A DNA stretch of 60,899 nt from Desulfobacter latus (GCF_013389365.1 NZ_JACADJ010000019.1:1-60899); one strand, 5' to 3'; shown: positions 51,471-60,181, counted from the first letter of the stretch. The notes: generated from the letters alone by a model not told the origin. Program-made: numbers and translations.

Positions 51471-52829
51471 TCAGGTTTCATCCCCGTATTTCTTCAGTTT
51501 TTTAAGCAATGTTTTCCGGGTAATGCCAAGTCTTCGGGCCGCTTCGCTCTTGTTGCCCCCGGCAGCCGCCAGCGTGGATAAGATAGCGCGTTTCTCAACC
51601 TTGAACAGGGAAATATTTTCAAGATTCAAATCCGCATCCCGGATCTGTTCAGGTTCATCGTCCAGGATAAACGAAAGATCAGACCGGCAAAGGTAATCGG
51701 TCCTGGCCATGACCACGCCGCGCTCCACGGCATTCATCAGTTCACGGACATTGCCGGGCCACTCATACCGGATAAGGGTATCCATGGCATTGGGAGAGAA
51801 CCCCTTGATCTCCCTGCGATTTTTCCGGGCAAACGCATCCAGAAAGTGCATGGCAAGTTCCGGGATATCCTCGATACGCCGGCGCAACGGCGGAATATCA
51901 ATGTGTACCACATTAAGCCGGTAGTAAAGGTCTTCCCTGAACGTTTGTTTTGCGGACATGGCTTTTAAATCCTTATTTGTGGCGGCAATCACCCTGACAT
52001 CCACGGCAATGGTATTTTCTGCGCCCACGGGTGCAATCTCTTTTTCCTGGATGACCCGCAGCAGCTTTACCTGCATGGCAAGACTCATCTCACCGATTTC
52101 GTCCAGCAGGATGCTGCCCTTGTCCGCTAAAAGAAACTTGCCTTTGCGTTTTTTATCAGCCCCGGTAAATGCGCCCCGCTCATGGCCGAATAACTCAGAT
52201 TCCAGAAGGGTTTCGGTGATGGCCGCACAGTTGATCCGGATATAAGGATGCTGCCGTCTCATGCTGTTGTTATGCAGGGCGGCAGCCACAAGTTCCTTTC
52301 CTGTGCCGGATTCCCCCGTGACAAGCACATTGGCATCGGTGGGCGCCACCATGTGTATGGTATCCAACAGCGCTTTAACGGCAGGGCTTTTGCCCAGGAT
52401 ATCATGGTGAAAGGTAGTGGTTTCCAATCGTTTTTTCAGGTCCTGATTTTCGTTCTTCAAATGGAGGCGTTCAAATACCCGGTCCACGGTGAGTTTTAAC
52501 TTATCAAAATCAAGGGGTTTGGTCAGGTAATCATAGGCCCCGATTTTCAGGGCCTGAACCGCCGTGTCCACCGAGGAATAGGCAGTCATGATGATTACGG
52601 GAAGGGCTGGATTAAAGTCATGAATTTTAGCCAGGGCTTCCATGCCGGACATTTTCACCATTTTCATATCCATGAGTACCAGGCCAAAGGGGCTGTTTGT
52701 CACCATGTCCACCCCCTCATCTCCGTCCGGAGCAACCTGCACGGTATATCCCCACCCTTTCATCAGGGTTTTAAGCATGGTGGCATGGGCTGTATCATCA
52801 TCCACCACCAGCACGGTCTTGTCGGTCAT
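51471..52829 (-). CDS. zraR: Sigma-54 response regulator, ZraR-like
   Basis: ATG 52829 has AAGG 8 nt upstream and gives 452 aa. Residues 1-120 are a receiver domain (TVLVVDDDTAHATMLKTLMK, phospho-Asp in LVLMDMKMVKMSG), followed by an AAA+ core with VTGESGTGKELVAAALH and HERGAFTGADKKRKG, and a C-terminal FIS domain (KSEAARRLGITRKTLLKKLK). Gene order with the sensor kinase upstream and a divergent zraP-like gene makes ZraR the likely identity; AtoC- or HydG-like naming is equivalent. Confidence 0.88.
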   Translation of the reverse strand: MTDKTVLVVDDDTAHATMLKTLMKGWGYTVQVAPDGDEGVDMVTNSPFGLVLMDMKMVKMSGMEALAKIHDFNPALPVIIMTAYSSVDTAVQALKIGAYDYLTKPLDFDKLKLTVDRVFERLHLKNENQDLKKRLETTTFHHDILGKSPAVKALLDTIHMVAPTDANVLVTGESGTGKELVAAALHNNSMRRQHPYIRINCAAITETLLESELFGHERGAFTGADKKRKGKFLLADKGSILLDEIGEMSLAMQVKLLRVIQEKEIAPVGAENTIAVDVRVIAATNKDLKAMSAKQTFREDLYYRLNVVHIDIPPLRRRIEDIPELAMHFLDAFARKNRREIKGFSPNAMDTLIRYEWPGNVRELMNAVERGVVMARTDYLCRSDLSFILDDEPEQIRDADLNLENISLFKVEKRAILSTLAAAGGNKSEAARRLGITRKTLLKKLKKYGDET

Positions 52830-52850
52830 CAACATATCCTTACATCTTCT

Positions 52851-54629
52851 CTATTCTATTTTTTCATTATCAGGCAGGGTGATATAAAACACGCTGCCTT
52901 TGGTGGGCCGGCTTTCCACCCGGATGTCACCGTTGAGATTTTCAACGATTCTGTGAGCAATGGACAAGCCTAAACCAGTTCCCTTGGCCCGGGTGGTAAA
53001 ATAGGGATCAAATATTTTTTCAAGATCTTTCGCTGGGATGCCGCAGCCGTTGTCCGCCACCCGGATTTCAAGATTATCTGACACATCCGCCACGCCAACT
53101 TCAAGGATTCCGTGGCTGTCCATGGCATTTAACGCATTCATGTAAAGATTGACCAGCACCTGGCAGATCCGTTCCGGATCCGTATGAATGGTTTCTCTTT
53201 TGGTACGAATATCAGTTTCAACATGGATCTTTTTTTTCCCAAGGTCATGGGAAACCAGTTTAAGGGAGTGGCGGATAAAGGATTCAATCCGGGTCTGCTT
53301 GATCTGTACTGCCATGGGCTTGGCAAATTCCAGCAATTGGGTGATGGAACGGTCCATACGTTCCACTTCCCGGACCATTATTCTTGCAATCTCCACGTCC
53401 TCGGGTTCATTTTCATACTGACGGGCAAAATAGGTGGCAAAGCCCTTGATGGAACTTAACGGATTCCTGATTTCATGGGCCACGCCTGCGGCAAGTTTGC
53501 CGATGGCAGCTAAACGCTGGTTGGTTTCCACTTGTTTTTTCAAGTCCCGGATCTGGGTCAGATCCCTGAATAAAAGAACAAATCCCTGGATCTGGTCTTC
53601 GTCTGCCGGAATGGCCGAAACCGTCATATCCAGCCGAAGATCACCTTTCCCTTTTTGGTTCAAAGCGATTTCCCCGGACGCAACGCCGCCTGCTCCCGAA
53701 ATTTCAGCTGCCATGGCAGCCATCCGGGGACAGGCTTTTTCAGGAATTTCCCCCAGGATCTTTTCAGCAGCCCGGTTGGTTGACGTCACATTAAAATCCG
53801 TATCCAAAGTGATCAGACCCGAAGGCATATTTTGAACCACATTGTCGGAAAACGCCTTGACCTGTTCCAGGGATGACTGGGCGCCCCTGTATGCCTGGAG
53901 GGCAAACAGGGCAATAATGCCCGAACAACAAAACACAAAAAACAAAAGCGCTTTAATAACAATGTTCTTATATCCCCGGGCCTGGTCCGCCTGCACCCCG
54001 GCCATGGACAGTCCGGCAAAAATATAGTGATCGGTCTGCCCAAATGCCCCAAAAGCCGACCTGACCGATCTTTCAGTGCCGAACGATCCGGGCGGCATAT
54101 TTCCGCAGCCGGGATCGGGGCCGTGGACGGGCCCTCGTCTTCGACCTCTAAACATAGAATGAAACGGCACAAAACGCTTGACCACTTCCAGAACCGGCCC
54201 CTCCCGGGTATTCAGGGCGCGGCTGAAAATCCGTTGGGGGTCCCCGGGCAACGGTCCAAGTTCTGCCCATCTGTCATAAATTTTACCCACCATGACGGCA
54301 TCGGAATGGGCAATAATTTTTCCCATGGCATCGGTGATTATGATATAGGCCACATCGGGCTGGCCTGCGGTCGCCTCCAGCATCGACTGAATTCTTTTGG
54401 TGCCCCACTGCATGGATAGCATACCAATCCGGGTGCCGGCTTCAAATGTACGGATCAGGGAGGTGCCGGTGATTAAAAATCGCTCCCGGATAAACTCATC
54501 CTGTTTTTTAACCCGGTCCAGGGTCATCAGGATAAATACCGGCAACAGCACAACCAGGACTCCCACCATGACCAAAGGCGGCACGAACCCCGGTTTTTTT
54601 CGGGCAATATTTAATTTTAATCTATTCAT
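52851..54629 (-). CDS. zraS: Membrane histidine kinase, ZraS-like
   Basis: The 592-aa protein has a membrane segment at about 17-38 (VPPLVMVGVLVVLLPVFIL), a periplasmic part of about 190 residues, a second segment near 240 (ALLFFVFCCSGIIALFAL), a PAS domain, HisKA with LAAGVAHEIRNPLSSIKG and an HATPase with GTGLGLSIAHRIVENLNGD. The periplasmic part includes a Cys, His and Arg-rich stretch (FRGRRRGPVHGPDPGCGNMP) that might bind metal. It is 21 bp upstream of its response regulator and divergent from zraP. Confidence 0.87.
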   Translation of the reverse strand: MNRLKLNIARKKPGFVPPLVMVGVLVVLLPVFILMTLDRVKKQDEFIRERFLITGTSLIRTFEAGTRIGMLSMQWGTKRIQSMLEATAGQPDVAYIIITDAMGKIIAHSDAVMVGKIYDRWAELGPLPGDPQRIFSRALNTREGPVLEVVKRFVPFHSMFRGRRRGPVHGPDPGCGNMPPGSFGTERSVRSAFGAFGQTDHYIFAGLSMAGVQADQARGYKNIVIKALLFFVFCCSGIIALFALQAYRGAQSSLEQVKAFSDNVVQNMPSGLITLDTDFNVTSTNRAAEKILGEIPEKACPRMAAMAAEISGAGGVASGEIALNQKGKGDLRLDMTVSAIPADEDQIQGFVLLFRDLTQIRDLKKQVETNQRLAAIGKLAAGVAHEIRNPLSSIKGFATYFARQYENEPEDVEIARIMVREVERMDRSITQLLEFAKPMAVQIKQTRIESFIRHSLKLVSHDLGKKKIHVETDIRTKRETIHTDPERICQVLVNLYMNALNAMDSHGILEVGVADVSDNLEIRVADNGCGIPAKDLEKIFDPYFTTRAKGTGLGLSIAHRIVENLNGDIRVESRPTKGSVFYITLPDNEKIE

Positions 54630-54747
54630 TGGGTTAATACAGATATATGAAAAGTGTATTTTTTACCCGATTGTATACCTCTATCTGAGTAAAAAGTATA
54701 CACCATGTCTGATTTTTTTAAATTTAAGAGTATAGGAATTTCCATTT

Positions 54748-54791
54748 CCCAGCACCCAGTACCCACCACCCACCACCCAGCACCCAGTACC
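54748..54791. repeat. Short tandem repeat CCCAGCACCCAGTACC
   Basis: Two exact 16-bp copies (54748-54763 and 54776-54791) are separated by CACCACCCACCA, so the whole block is one long C-rich, A-broken tract. It lies in the 380-bp divergent zraS/zraP gap, between the zraS start and the zraP promoter. It is too short for a CRISPR array and has no spacer pattern. Confidence 0.85.
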
Positions 54792-54886
54792 TAACAGCCC
54801 GCCCAAAGGGCGCTAATTTAACCCTGACATGGTATGTAAACTCGAAAAGCCTGATATAAAAAGCCATCAACGAATTCAAAGACAGA

Positions 54887-54902
54887 TGGCACGCCTTTTG
54901 CT
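54887..54902 (+). promoter_or_regulatory. Consensus sigma-54 promoter of zraP
   Basis: TGGCAC-N5-TTGCT at 54887-54902 matches the sigma-54 consensus exactly. Transcription would start near 54914, about 96 bp before zraP. The ZraR-like activator is encoded on the other side of the same gap. The rest of this 380-bp gap holds the tandem repeat and two GTATAC boxes (54673-54678 and 54696-54701) that may lie in the zraS promoter. Confidence 0.9.
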
Positions 54903-55009
54903 TTAGTTCGTATATAGATTTTATCATACGTTCGGTTACGTTGATAAAAAATTAAAGATTATAAAAACACGAATCAAGGAACACAAACCAAAAGCCACAA
55001 GGAGGCATT

Positions 55010-55549
55010 ATGAAAAAAACATTAGCCGCATTAACCATCCTGATTATCACATGCACGTTCTCCGCCGGTGCATTTGCATACCCCCAGAAACAGGGCAAGG
55101 GCAAGAGTTTAAAACAAGCCAAGCCCCGGGCGTGCATGAACCTGACCGATGAACAGCAGAAACAACTTGGCGATCTGCATCAAAAATTCATTGATGAGAC
55201 TTATGAGATGCGCACAAATATGATGTCCCTGAATCAACAGATCCGCATGTACATGGAAACATCTGATCCTGATCCGGCAAAACTGAAAGCCATGGTTATC
55301 GAAAAAGCGGATTTAGCAAAAGATCTGGCGGTTAAACGCCTGGAATTTGCCCTGGATGCCGGAAAAATATCTCCGGAATTAAAATGCATGGGCATGGGCC
55401 GGGGATTTGGCGGCCATGGCATGGGATACGGCCCCCGGGGTAAAGGCCGCGGCTATCATCATGGAGCCGGCAGAGGCGCCGGATTTCAGGGTATGCCCGG
55501 CATGGGGTTTGACGGCACCTTAGAAGAGACCGCGCCGGAAAATAATTAA
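55010..55549 (+). CDS. zraP: ZraP-like periplasmic metal-binding chaperone
   Basis: The 179-aa protein starts with a signal peptide (MKKTLAALTILIITCTFSAG, cleaved after AFA) and a helical core with NLTDEQQKQLGDLHQKFIDE (the LTxxQ motif of the Spy/CpxP/ZraP family) and VIEKADLAKDLAVKRLEFAL. A long C-terminal tail rich in Gly, Met and His (CMGMGRGFGGHGMGYG, HHGAGRGAGF) fits metal binding. AAGGAGG precedes the ATG. In enterobacteria ZraP holds zinc and represses ZraSR; a similar loop is likely here. Confidence 0.88.
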   Translation: MKKTLAALTILIITCTFSAGAFAYPQKQGKGKSLKQAKPRACMNLTDEQQKQLGDLHQKFIDETYEMRTNMMSLNQQIRMYMETSDPDPAKLKAMVIEKADLAKDLAVKRLEFALDAGKISPELKCMGMGRGFGGHGMGYGPRGKGRGYHHGAGRGAGFQGMPGMGFDGTLEETAPENN

Positions 55550-55701
55550 TATACCCACCAATCAACTATCCATCCATCTACTCCCTTCTCTCCTGTCTCC
55601 CCGGGTAACGCCGGGGGGACTCATTCCCCCTCATTCTACTTACTTTATTTAAAACAATCCCCCCAGGCAACAAACCCGGAGGGACCCTGATTTACAGCAT
55701 C

Positions 55702-56508
55702 TTACCCCTCTTTTTCAACAGGATTCTCAAGCACACCAATACCTTCAATTTCAACCGCCACCCGATCTCCGGGCACCATAAACACCCGGGGTTTACGGGT
55801 AAAGCCCACCCCTTCGGGCGTACCTGTCAGGATCAGGGTGCCGGGCAAAAGGGTAGAAGACTGGGACAGGTAGGAAATCATATTGGCGATGCTGAATACC
55901 ATGTCGCTGGTGTGGCTGTCCTGCATGAGTTCACCGTTCAGGCGACATTTAATGGCAAGGGTCTGGGGATCGGGAATTTCGTCCGCCGTGGTCATGACCG
56001 GCCCGCAGGGACAAAAGGTGTCATAACTTTTCCCCCGGGTCCACTGGAATCCTCCGGCATGTTTCTGCCACCGCCGGGCAGAGACGTCATTGGTGCAGGT
56101 ATAGCCAAGCACATAATCCAGGGCCTCTTCCTCGGACACATTCCTGGCGGCCTTTTTAATAATCACCCCAAGCTCGGCTTCGTAATCCACCTCTGGCGGA
56201 TCCGACGCACATGCCGGGATCACAATGGCATCCTTGTGCCCGGCAAGGGACCCGGGGTATTTCATAAATATAGCCGGATATTTTGGAATTTCCTGTCCGG
56301 TCTCTTCTGCATGACGCCGGTAATTAAGGCCGATACAGATAATGGCCGACGGCACCACCGGGGGCAGAATTTTCACCACATCCACCCGTTCACCGGTATC
56401 AGTGAAACCGTAATCCGCAGACTGTTCCACCAGACTGGCTGTTTGTCCGTCCCAGTCACACCCCATAACTTCGTTACCCTGCTGGGTAATAAAACGAATG
56501 ATCTTCAT
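55702..56508 (-). CDS. Fumarylacetoacetate hydrolase-family protein
   Basis: The 268-aa protein has an N-terminal domain of about 55 residues and the FAH core: AIICIGLNYRRHAEETGQEI, IFMKYPGSLAGHKD, VDYEAELGVIIKKAARNVSE, YTCTNDVSARRWQ and LILTGTPEGVGFTRKP. The Glu and Asp in EAELGVII and TNDVSAR bind the divalent metal. Members hydrolyse or decarboxylate 3-oxo acids such as acylpyruvates or homoprotocatechuate products. The actual substrate is not clear. It is divergent from the rhomboid gene. Confidence 0.88.
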   Translation of the reverse strand: MKIIRFITQQGNEVMGCDWDGQTASLVEQSADYGFTDTGERVDVVKILPPVVPSAIICIGLNYRRHAEETGQEIPKYPAIFMKYPGSLAGHKDAIVIPACASDPPEVDYEAELGVIIKKAARNVSEEEALDYVLGYTCTNDVSARRWQKHAGGFQWTRGKSYDTFCPCGPVMTTADEIPDPQTLAIKCRLNGELMQDSHTSDMVFSIANMISYLSQSSTLLPGTLILTGTPEGVGFTRKPRVFMVPGDRVAVEIEGIGVLENPVEKEG

Positions 56509-56581
56509 TTAGGCTCCTTTATTCTTTTGATTGCATGAGATATATTCATAGCCGGAAATAATCACATCCGGCAAGGAAAAA

Positions 56582-57484
56582 ATGGAATCTATTTTCACGG
56601 GCAGTATACAAAATAACAACAGCAGAAAACAAGCCGATCTTATCCTGATAATCCTGGCTTCCCAGTCCGTCAGGGCTGTTATTGATACAAGCCCTGACGG
56701 ATCGTACAACATCCTTGTGCCTGATGACGATGTTTTTAAGGCCCGGGAGCAATTGAAAAAATATGCAAGAGAGAATAAAGCGGACCCAAGACCGCCCCCC
56801 CATGTGCCGACCAAATTTTTCTTCTCCCCCGCAGCCCTGGCACTGGCCTTTTGCCTGGCAGCCATCCATTACATCATCACCACCCGGGGTCTGCACCAAC
56901 AAGCGATTCTGGACTTTGGTTCGTCTTCATACTATCTAAGCCAGGGGCAAAGTTTCAGGGCCGTGACAGCCCTGTTTCTCCACAGCGATACGAAACATCT
57001 TCTGGGAAATATGGCCGGACTGCTTGTACTTGCAGGCCCTTTACTGCGGGTGACCGGTTACGGGCAGGGCCTTTTACTGCTTTTGGCCGCAGGCACGGCC
57101 GGCAATCTGATATCTGAAAGCTTTGGCCGGGATTTACGGCTCTCCATCGGGGCTTCCACAGCGGTCATGGCCGCGGCAGGACTTCTTGGGGCCCGGCGCA
57201 TGACCATTGACGCAGATTCAGGTCATTCCGTATTTCCGAAACTCAAAGGCCTGGCCCCCTTTGCCGCAGCAGCCACACTGACAGCCATGTTCAGCCACGG
57301 TGACAATACCGATGTCTCTGCCCATCTATTCGGTTTTCTTGCCGGTACCGGTATCGGGCTGTGTTATTATCCGTTGTCTGCGCCGTTATCAGGTCCGGTA
57401 ATCGGCCGCATCAGTTTTGGCATTGTCCTGGGGATTTTGTGCACGGCTGTTATCCAGGGTGTTTTGACTTTGCTGCCGGGTTAA
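56582..57484 (+). CDS. Rhomboid-family intramembrane serine protease
   Basis: The 300-aa protein has a soluble N-terminal domain of about 75 residues (ILASQSVRAVIDTSPDGSYN, then ILVPDDDVFKAREQLKKYAR) like DUF2007, then six or seven membrane segments. The rhomboid marks are FLHSDTKHLLGNMAG, the catalytic Ser in GASTAVMAAAGLLGA and the catalytic His in SAHLFGFLAGTG. The usual GxSG has Thr in place of the last Gly, a change seen in some family members. Its 3' end overlaps the convergent serine protease gene by 35 bp. Confidence 0.88.
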   Translation: MESIFTGSIQNNNSRKQADLILIILASQSVRAVIDTSPDGSYNILVPDDDVFKAREQLKKYARENKADPRPPPHVPTKFFFSPAALALAFCLAAIHYIITTRGLHQQAILDFGSSSYYLSQGQSFRAVTALFLHSDTKHLLGNMAGLLVLAGPLLRVTGYGQGLLLLLAAGTAGNLISESFGRDLRLSIGASTAVMAAAGLLGARRMTIDADSGHSVFPKLKGLAPFAAAATLTAMFSHGDNTDVSAHLFGFLAGTGIGLCYYPLSAPLSGPVIGRISFGIVLGILCTAVIQGVLTLLPG

Positions 57485-58259
57485 TGGAGCGGTCAAGTTT
57501 TCGGACAAAACTGACAGGAACGGCATAGGTGATTCCTGTGGGTTCTTTAAGCACGTGTTCTTTTTTCCCTTTGACAAAAACCTTATTGATCACCCCGACG
57601 ACGTGTCCGGTGGCAACCCGGTAGACCGGACTTCCGCTATTCCCCGGAAAGGCAACGGCATCAAGCTGGATAATATCCCAGGGGTGTTCAAGGTATTTGA
57701 TCATCTCACCTTTGATCAGGCTGCCATGGGGGCTGGGCAGAATGACCGGCGCAATAGCCGAAACAATACCTGTGTGGGTGGTGGCATTGAGGCCGAGCAC
57801 AAAGCCGATGGGAAATCCGGTAAATGCCACTTGATGACCTTCTTTGAGGGTTCCTTCTGCGGCCATGGGCAGGGGAGCCAGTTTGCCTGCCATTTCCAGT
57901 ATGGCCAAGTCGTGGAAAGGGTCTTCGGCCACCAGGACAGCCTTGACCCCTTTCCCCGGCAGATTTTTGTGAAAAATGCGCAAATAAAACATGCGTTTCT
58001 TTTCTTTAATCCCCCGGATCACATGGTGGTTGGTGACGATTCTGCTGCCGTCTCCAATGGCAAAGCCGGTACCGCGAAACCGGGTCATGGGGACATCCTT
58101 AAAAGAATAGGTGCCCACGGATACGGTGGAGGCTTTTATTTTTGATATCAGGTCGGCCATATAATCATCCCGGCCCTGAAACAAAGCGTGTTCCTGGGCA
58201 GATGCAGGAAAAACTAAAAACGCAAGAATAATCGTGATTATGCTGAAATAGACTCTCAT
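57450..58259 (-). CDS. Secreted trypsin-like serine protease
   Basis: The 269-aa product has a signal peptide (MRVYFSIITIILAFLVFPAS, cleaved after ASA). The triad is visible: His in IVTNHHVIRG, Asp in DPFHDLAILEM and Ser in FPGNSGSPVYR. There is no PDZ domain, so it is a DegP-like protease core without its regulatory part. It is convergent with the rhomboid protease and overlaps it by 35 bp. It would act in the periplasm, perhaps in protein quality control. Confidence 0.85.
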   Translation of the reverse strand: MRVYFSIITIILAFLVFPASAQEHALFQGRDDYMADLISKIKASTVSVGTYSFKDVPMTRFRGTGFAIGDGSRIVTNHHVIRGIKEKKRMFYLRIFHKNLPGKGVKAVLVAEDPFHDLAILEMAGKLAPLPMAAEGTLKEGHQVAFTGFPIGFVLGLNATTHTGIVSAIAPVILPSPHGSLIKGEMIKYLEHPWDIIQLDAVAFPGNSGSPVYRVATGHVVGVINKVFVKGKKEHVLKEPTGITYAVPVSFVRKLDRSINPAAKSKHPG

Positions 58260-58373
58260 GGTATTTACTTACCGATTAATGCCTGAGTTGTCCACCTTTT
58301 ATGCGGCCGGGATTACCCCCAATATTCAATGTCAGGTTACTCATGAAGCCGGCAATTCTAAATATGAAGCTTT

Positions 58374-58928
58374 TTATTCGATTTTGTGACTCTTTGTGCC
58401 TTTGAGGCTTTGTGCGAGAATAAATTCACTCATGTAATTGGCAACGGTGGTAACCTTGTGGCTGAACAGCGGGGCCTGATGACAATCGGTGGTAAAATCG
58501 CCGACAATGCAGCTATTCCCGATTCTGCGCGAACGTATGCCGGCCAAATCAAATCCGGCAATGCCGCAGGCTGAAACCACGTCCTTCTTATTGGCAAAGG
58601 TTTCGATAAGCATCTTTTTATCCACCTGGCGGTCAAAGCCCTCAACAATAAGGTCGCAGTCAGAGAACAGGTCAGCGCAATTTTGCGCGTCAATGCGCTG
58701 AACCTGCGTCTCAAGGCGCGCCTCAGGGTTAATACGGCTTAAATTGATCTGAAGCGCCTCGACCTTGTACAAGCCGATCTGGTCGACAAAATAAAACTGA
58801 CGGTTGAGATTGCCCGATTCTACCCGGTCAAAATCAACCAGTTTGAGTGCCATGACACCGCTTCGCACCAGGTTAAGGGCCACGTTGGAGCCGATACCAC
58901 CAACCCCGGCAATCCCAATTTTCATCAT
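58374..58928 (-). CDS. thiF: ThiF-family adenylyltransferase, short form
   Basis: The 184-aa E1-like protein has the ATP-binding MKIGIAGVGGIGSNVALNLV and LVDFDRVESGNLNRQFYF, with VEGFDRQVDKKMLIETF and VSACGIAGFDLAGIRSRRIG further on. It overlaps thiH by 4 bp and so should adenylate the sulfur carrier ThiS for thiazole synthesis. It lacks the C-terminal part of full-length ThiF. The last dozen residues (QSLKGTKSHKIE) are encoded by a dispersed repeat. Confidence 0.88.
   Translation of the reverse strand: MMKIGIAGVGGIGSNVALNLVRSGVMALKLVDFDRVESGNLNRQFYFVDQIGLYKVEALQINLSRINPEARLETQVQRIDAQNCADLFSDCDLIVEGFDRQVDKKMLIETFANKKDVVSACGIAGFDLAGIRSRRIGNSCIVGDFTTDCHQAPLFSHKVTTVANYMSEFILAQSLKGTKSHKIE
58392..58427. 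repeat. Dispersed CTTTGTGCC repeat within the thiF 3' end
   Basis: CTTTGTGCCTTTGAGGC followed by TTTGTGCGAG and ATAAATT repeats the minus-strand reading of 32489-32516 with its flank, differing at about two positions. It encodes the last residues of ThiF on the other strand. Confidence 0.85.
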
Positions 58929-60031
58929 ATGCAGTCCCAGTCTTTGTAAATCGGCTGATAACCCTGAACCAAAATCGCATTGGCCACCTGGGCCACGCTG
59001 CGGGCATCGGTAATTTCAAATTGCGGCGTCTGACCGTCGGGGACCTCTGTATATCCACCCACACCGGTGCTTGATCCGGCAGAGTAACGCGTAACACCCA
59101 AGGGGAGAATGCGGTCGCGAAACTTGGCATTTTCACGGGTGGAGACGGTCAGTCCTGCACGCGGCAGAAAAATACGCAGCGCGGTCATGAACTGGACAAA
59201 GGTTTTGTCGTTCACCAGGTAATCGGGGTGAAAATCGCCTTCCGCCGCGTTAAATCGGGGCAGGGAAATGGCAATCTCGGTATCGATATACTTGTTTTCA
59301 AGGTAGCAGGCATGTAACCCGGTGAAAAACATTTCCCGGCGCGGCTCGGAAAGACCAAGCAATGCCCCAAGGTTGACGACCCGCATGCCGCCCCTGGCAG
59401 CCCGGTCAGGCCCGTTGAGCCGCCAGTGGTAATCCATTTTTTTGCCGGCCAGGTGAACCCGTTTATAGACACCTTCGTCATAGGTCTCCTGGAACATGGT
59501 CATGGAATCGACACCCACCTCGTAGAGTTGACGGTACGCGTCAACCTCAAGCGGATAAATTTCAATCGCCACGGATGCAAAATACTTTTTTAGCAGCTGA
59601 GCCGCATCCAGCAGATACGTCATGGGCGTTATATGCGGGGCTTCGCCGGTGAGAAAAAGCACATGCTGCATGCCGGTTTTGGCAATGGCCCTGGCCTCAA
59701 TCTCAATCTCTTCCAGACTGAGCTTTCGGCGCAGGATGGGGTTTTTGTGATTAAACCCACAGTAGGCGCAGCCATTGGTACAGTGGTTGGAGATGTACAG
59801 CGGAATGAACATTTGAATCGTGCGTCCAAAATACTGCACGGTCAGCTGATGGGCTTTGCGGGCCATGGCCTCAAGATGTCCGGCAGCCCTGGGACTCAGC
59901 AGCGTCAAAAAATCCATAGGGCCGGGTTTTTCCTTGGCCAGACTACGCACGATGTCTTCATCACTCACCTGGTCAAAAAAATTGGAAACATCAAAATCTC
60001 GGTATTGTTCAACTACCTTGTAGAATGACAT
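58925..60031 (-). CDS. thiH: 2-Iminoacetate synthase (tyrosine lyase)
   Basis: The 368-aa radical SAM enzyme has the cluster motif NHCTNGCAYCGFNHKN (C-x3-C-x2-C) near residue 85, then HVLFLTGEAPHITPMTYLLD and EIYPLEVDAYRQLYEVGVDS. It cleaves tyrosine to dehydroglycine for the thiazole ring of thiamin. It lies between thiG and thiF as in thiSGHF operons. Length and motifs are normal, so this copy looks functional. Confidence 0.93.
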   Translation of the reverse strand: MSFYKVVEQYRDFDVSNFFDQVSDEDIVRSLAKEKPGPMDFLTLLSPRAAGHLEAMARKAHQLTVQYFGRTIQMFIPLYISNHCTNGCAYCGFNHKNPILRRKLSLEEIEIEARAIAKTGMQHVLFLTGEAPHITPMTYLLDAAQLLKKYFASVAIEIYPLEVDAYRQLYEVGVDSMTMFQETYDEGVYKRVHLAGKKMDYHWRLNGPDRAARGGMRVVNLGALLGLSEPRREMFFTGLHACYLENKYIDTEIAISLPRFNAAEGDFHPDYLVNDKTFVQFMTALRIFLPRAGLTVSTRENAKFRDRILPLGVTRYSAGSSTGVGGYTEVPDGQTPQFEITDARSVAQVANAILVQGYQPIYKDWDCI

Positions 60032-60047
60032 AATTAATCCTTTTTAT

Positions 60048-60173
60048 AACCACGGAAGACACGGAAAGCACTGAAACTTAGAGTGCAAACCCCTCAATCC
60101 GTACTTTTGGATGACTGCCAAAGCCGATCAGTAGTCAAACTCATTTCCGTGTTCTTCCGTGTTTTCCGTGGTT
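60048..60173. repeat. CCACGGAA inverted-repeat pair between thiG and thiH
   Basis: AACCACGGAAGACACGGAAA at 60048-60067 is inverted at 60144-60173 as TTCCGTGTTCTTCCGTGT, TTTCCGTGGTT. The arms of about 28 nt pair well with about 70 nt between. The whole 150-bp gap between the two thi genes is this element and its loop, so it would fold inside the operon transcript. Confidence 0.8.
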
Positions 60174-60181
60174 CAGCGTTT

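Noticed and set aside
54748-54791. Repeated CCCAGCACCCAGTACC considered as a CRISPR array
   Set aside because: Only two copies, a spacer of 12 bp with the same C-rich composition, and no cas gene nearby.
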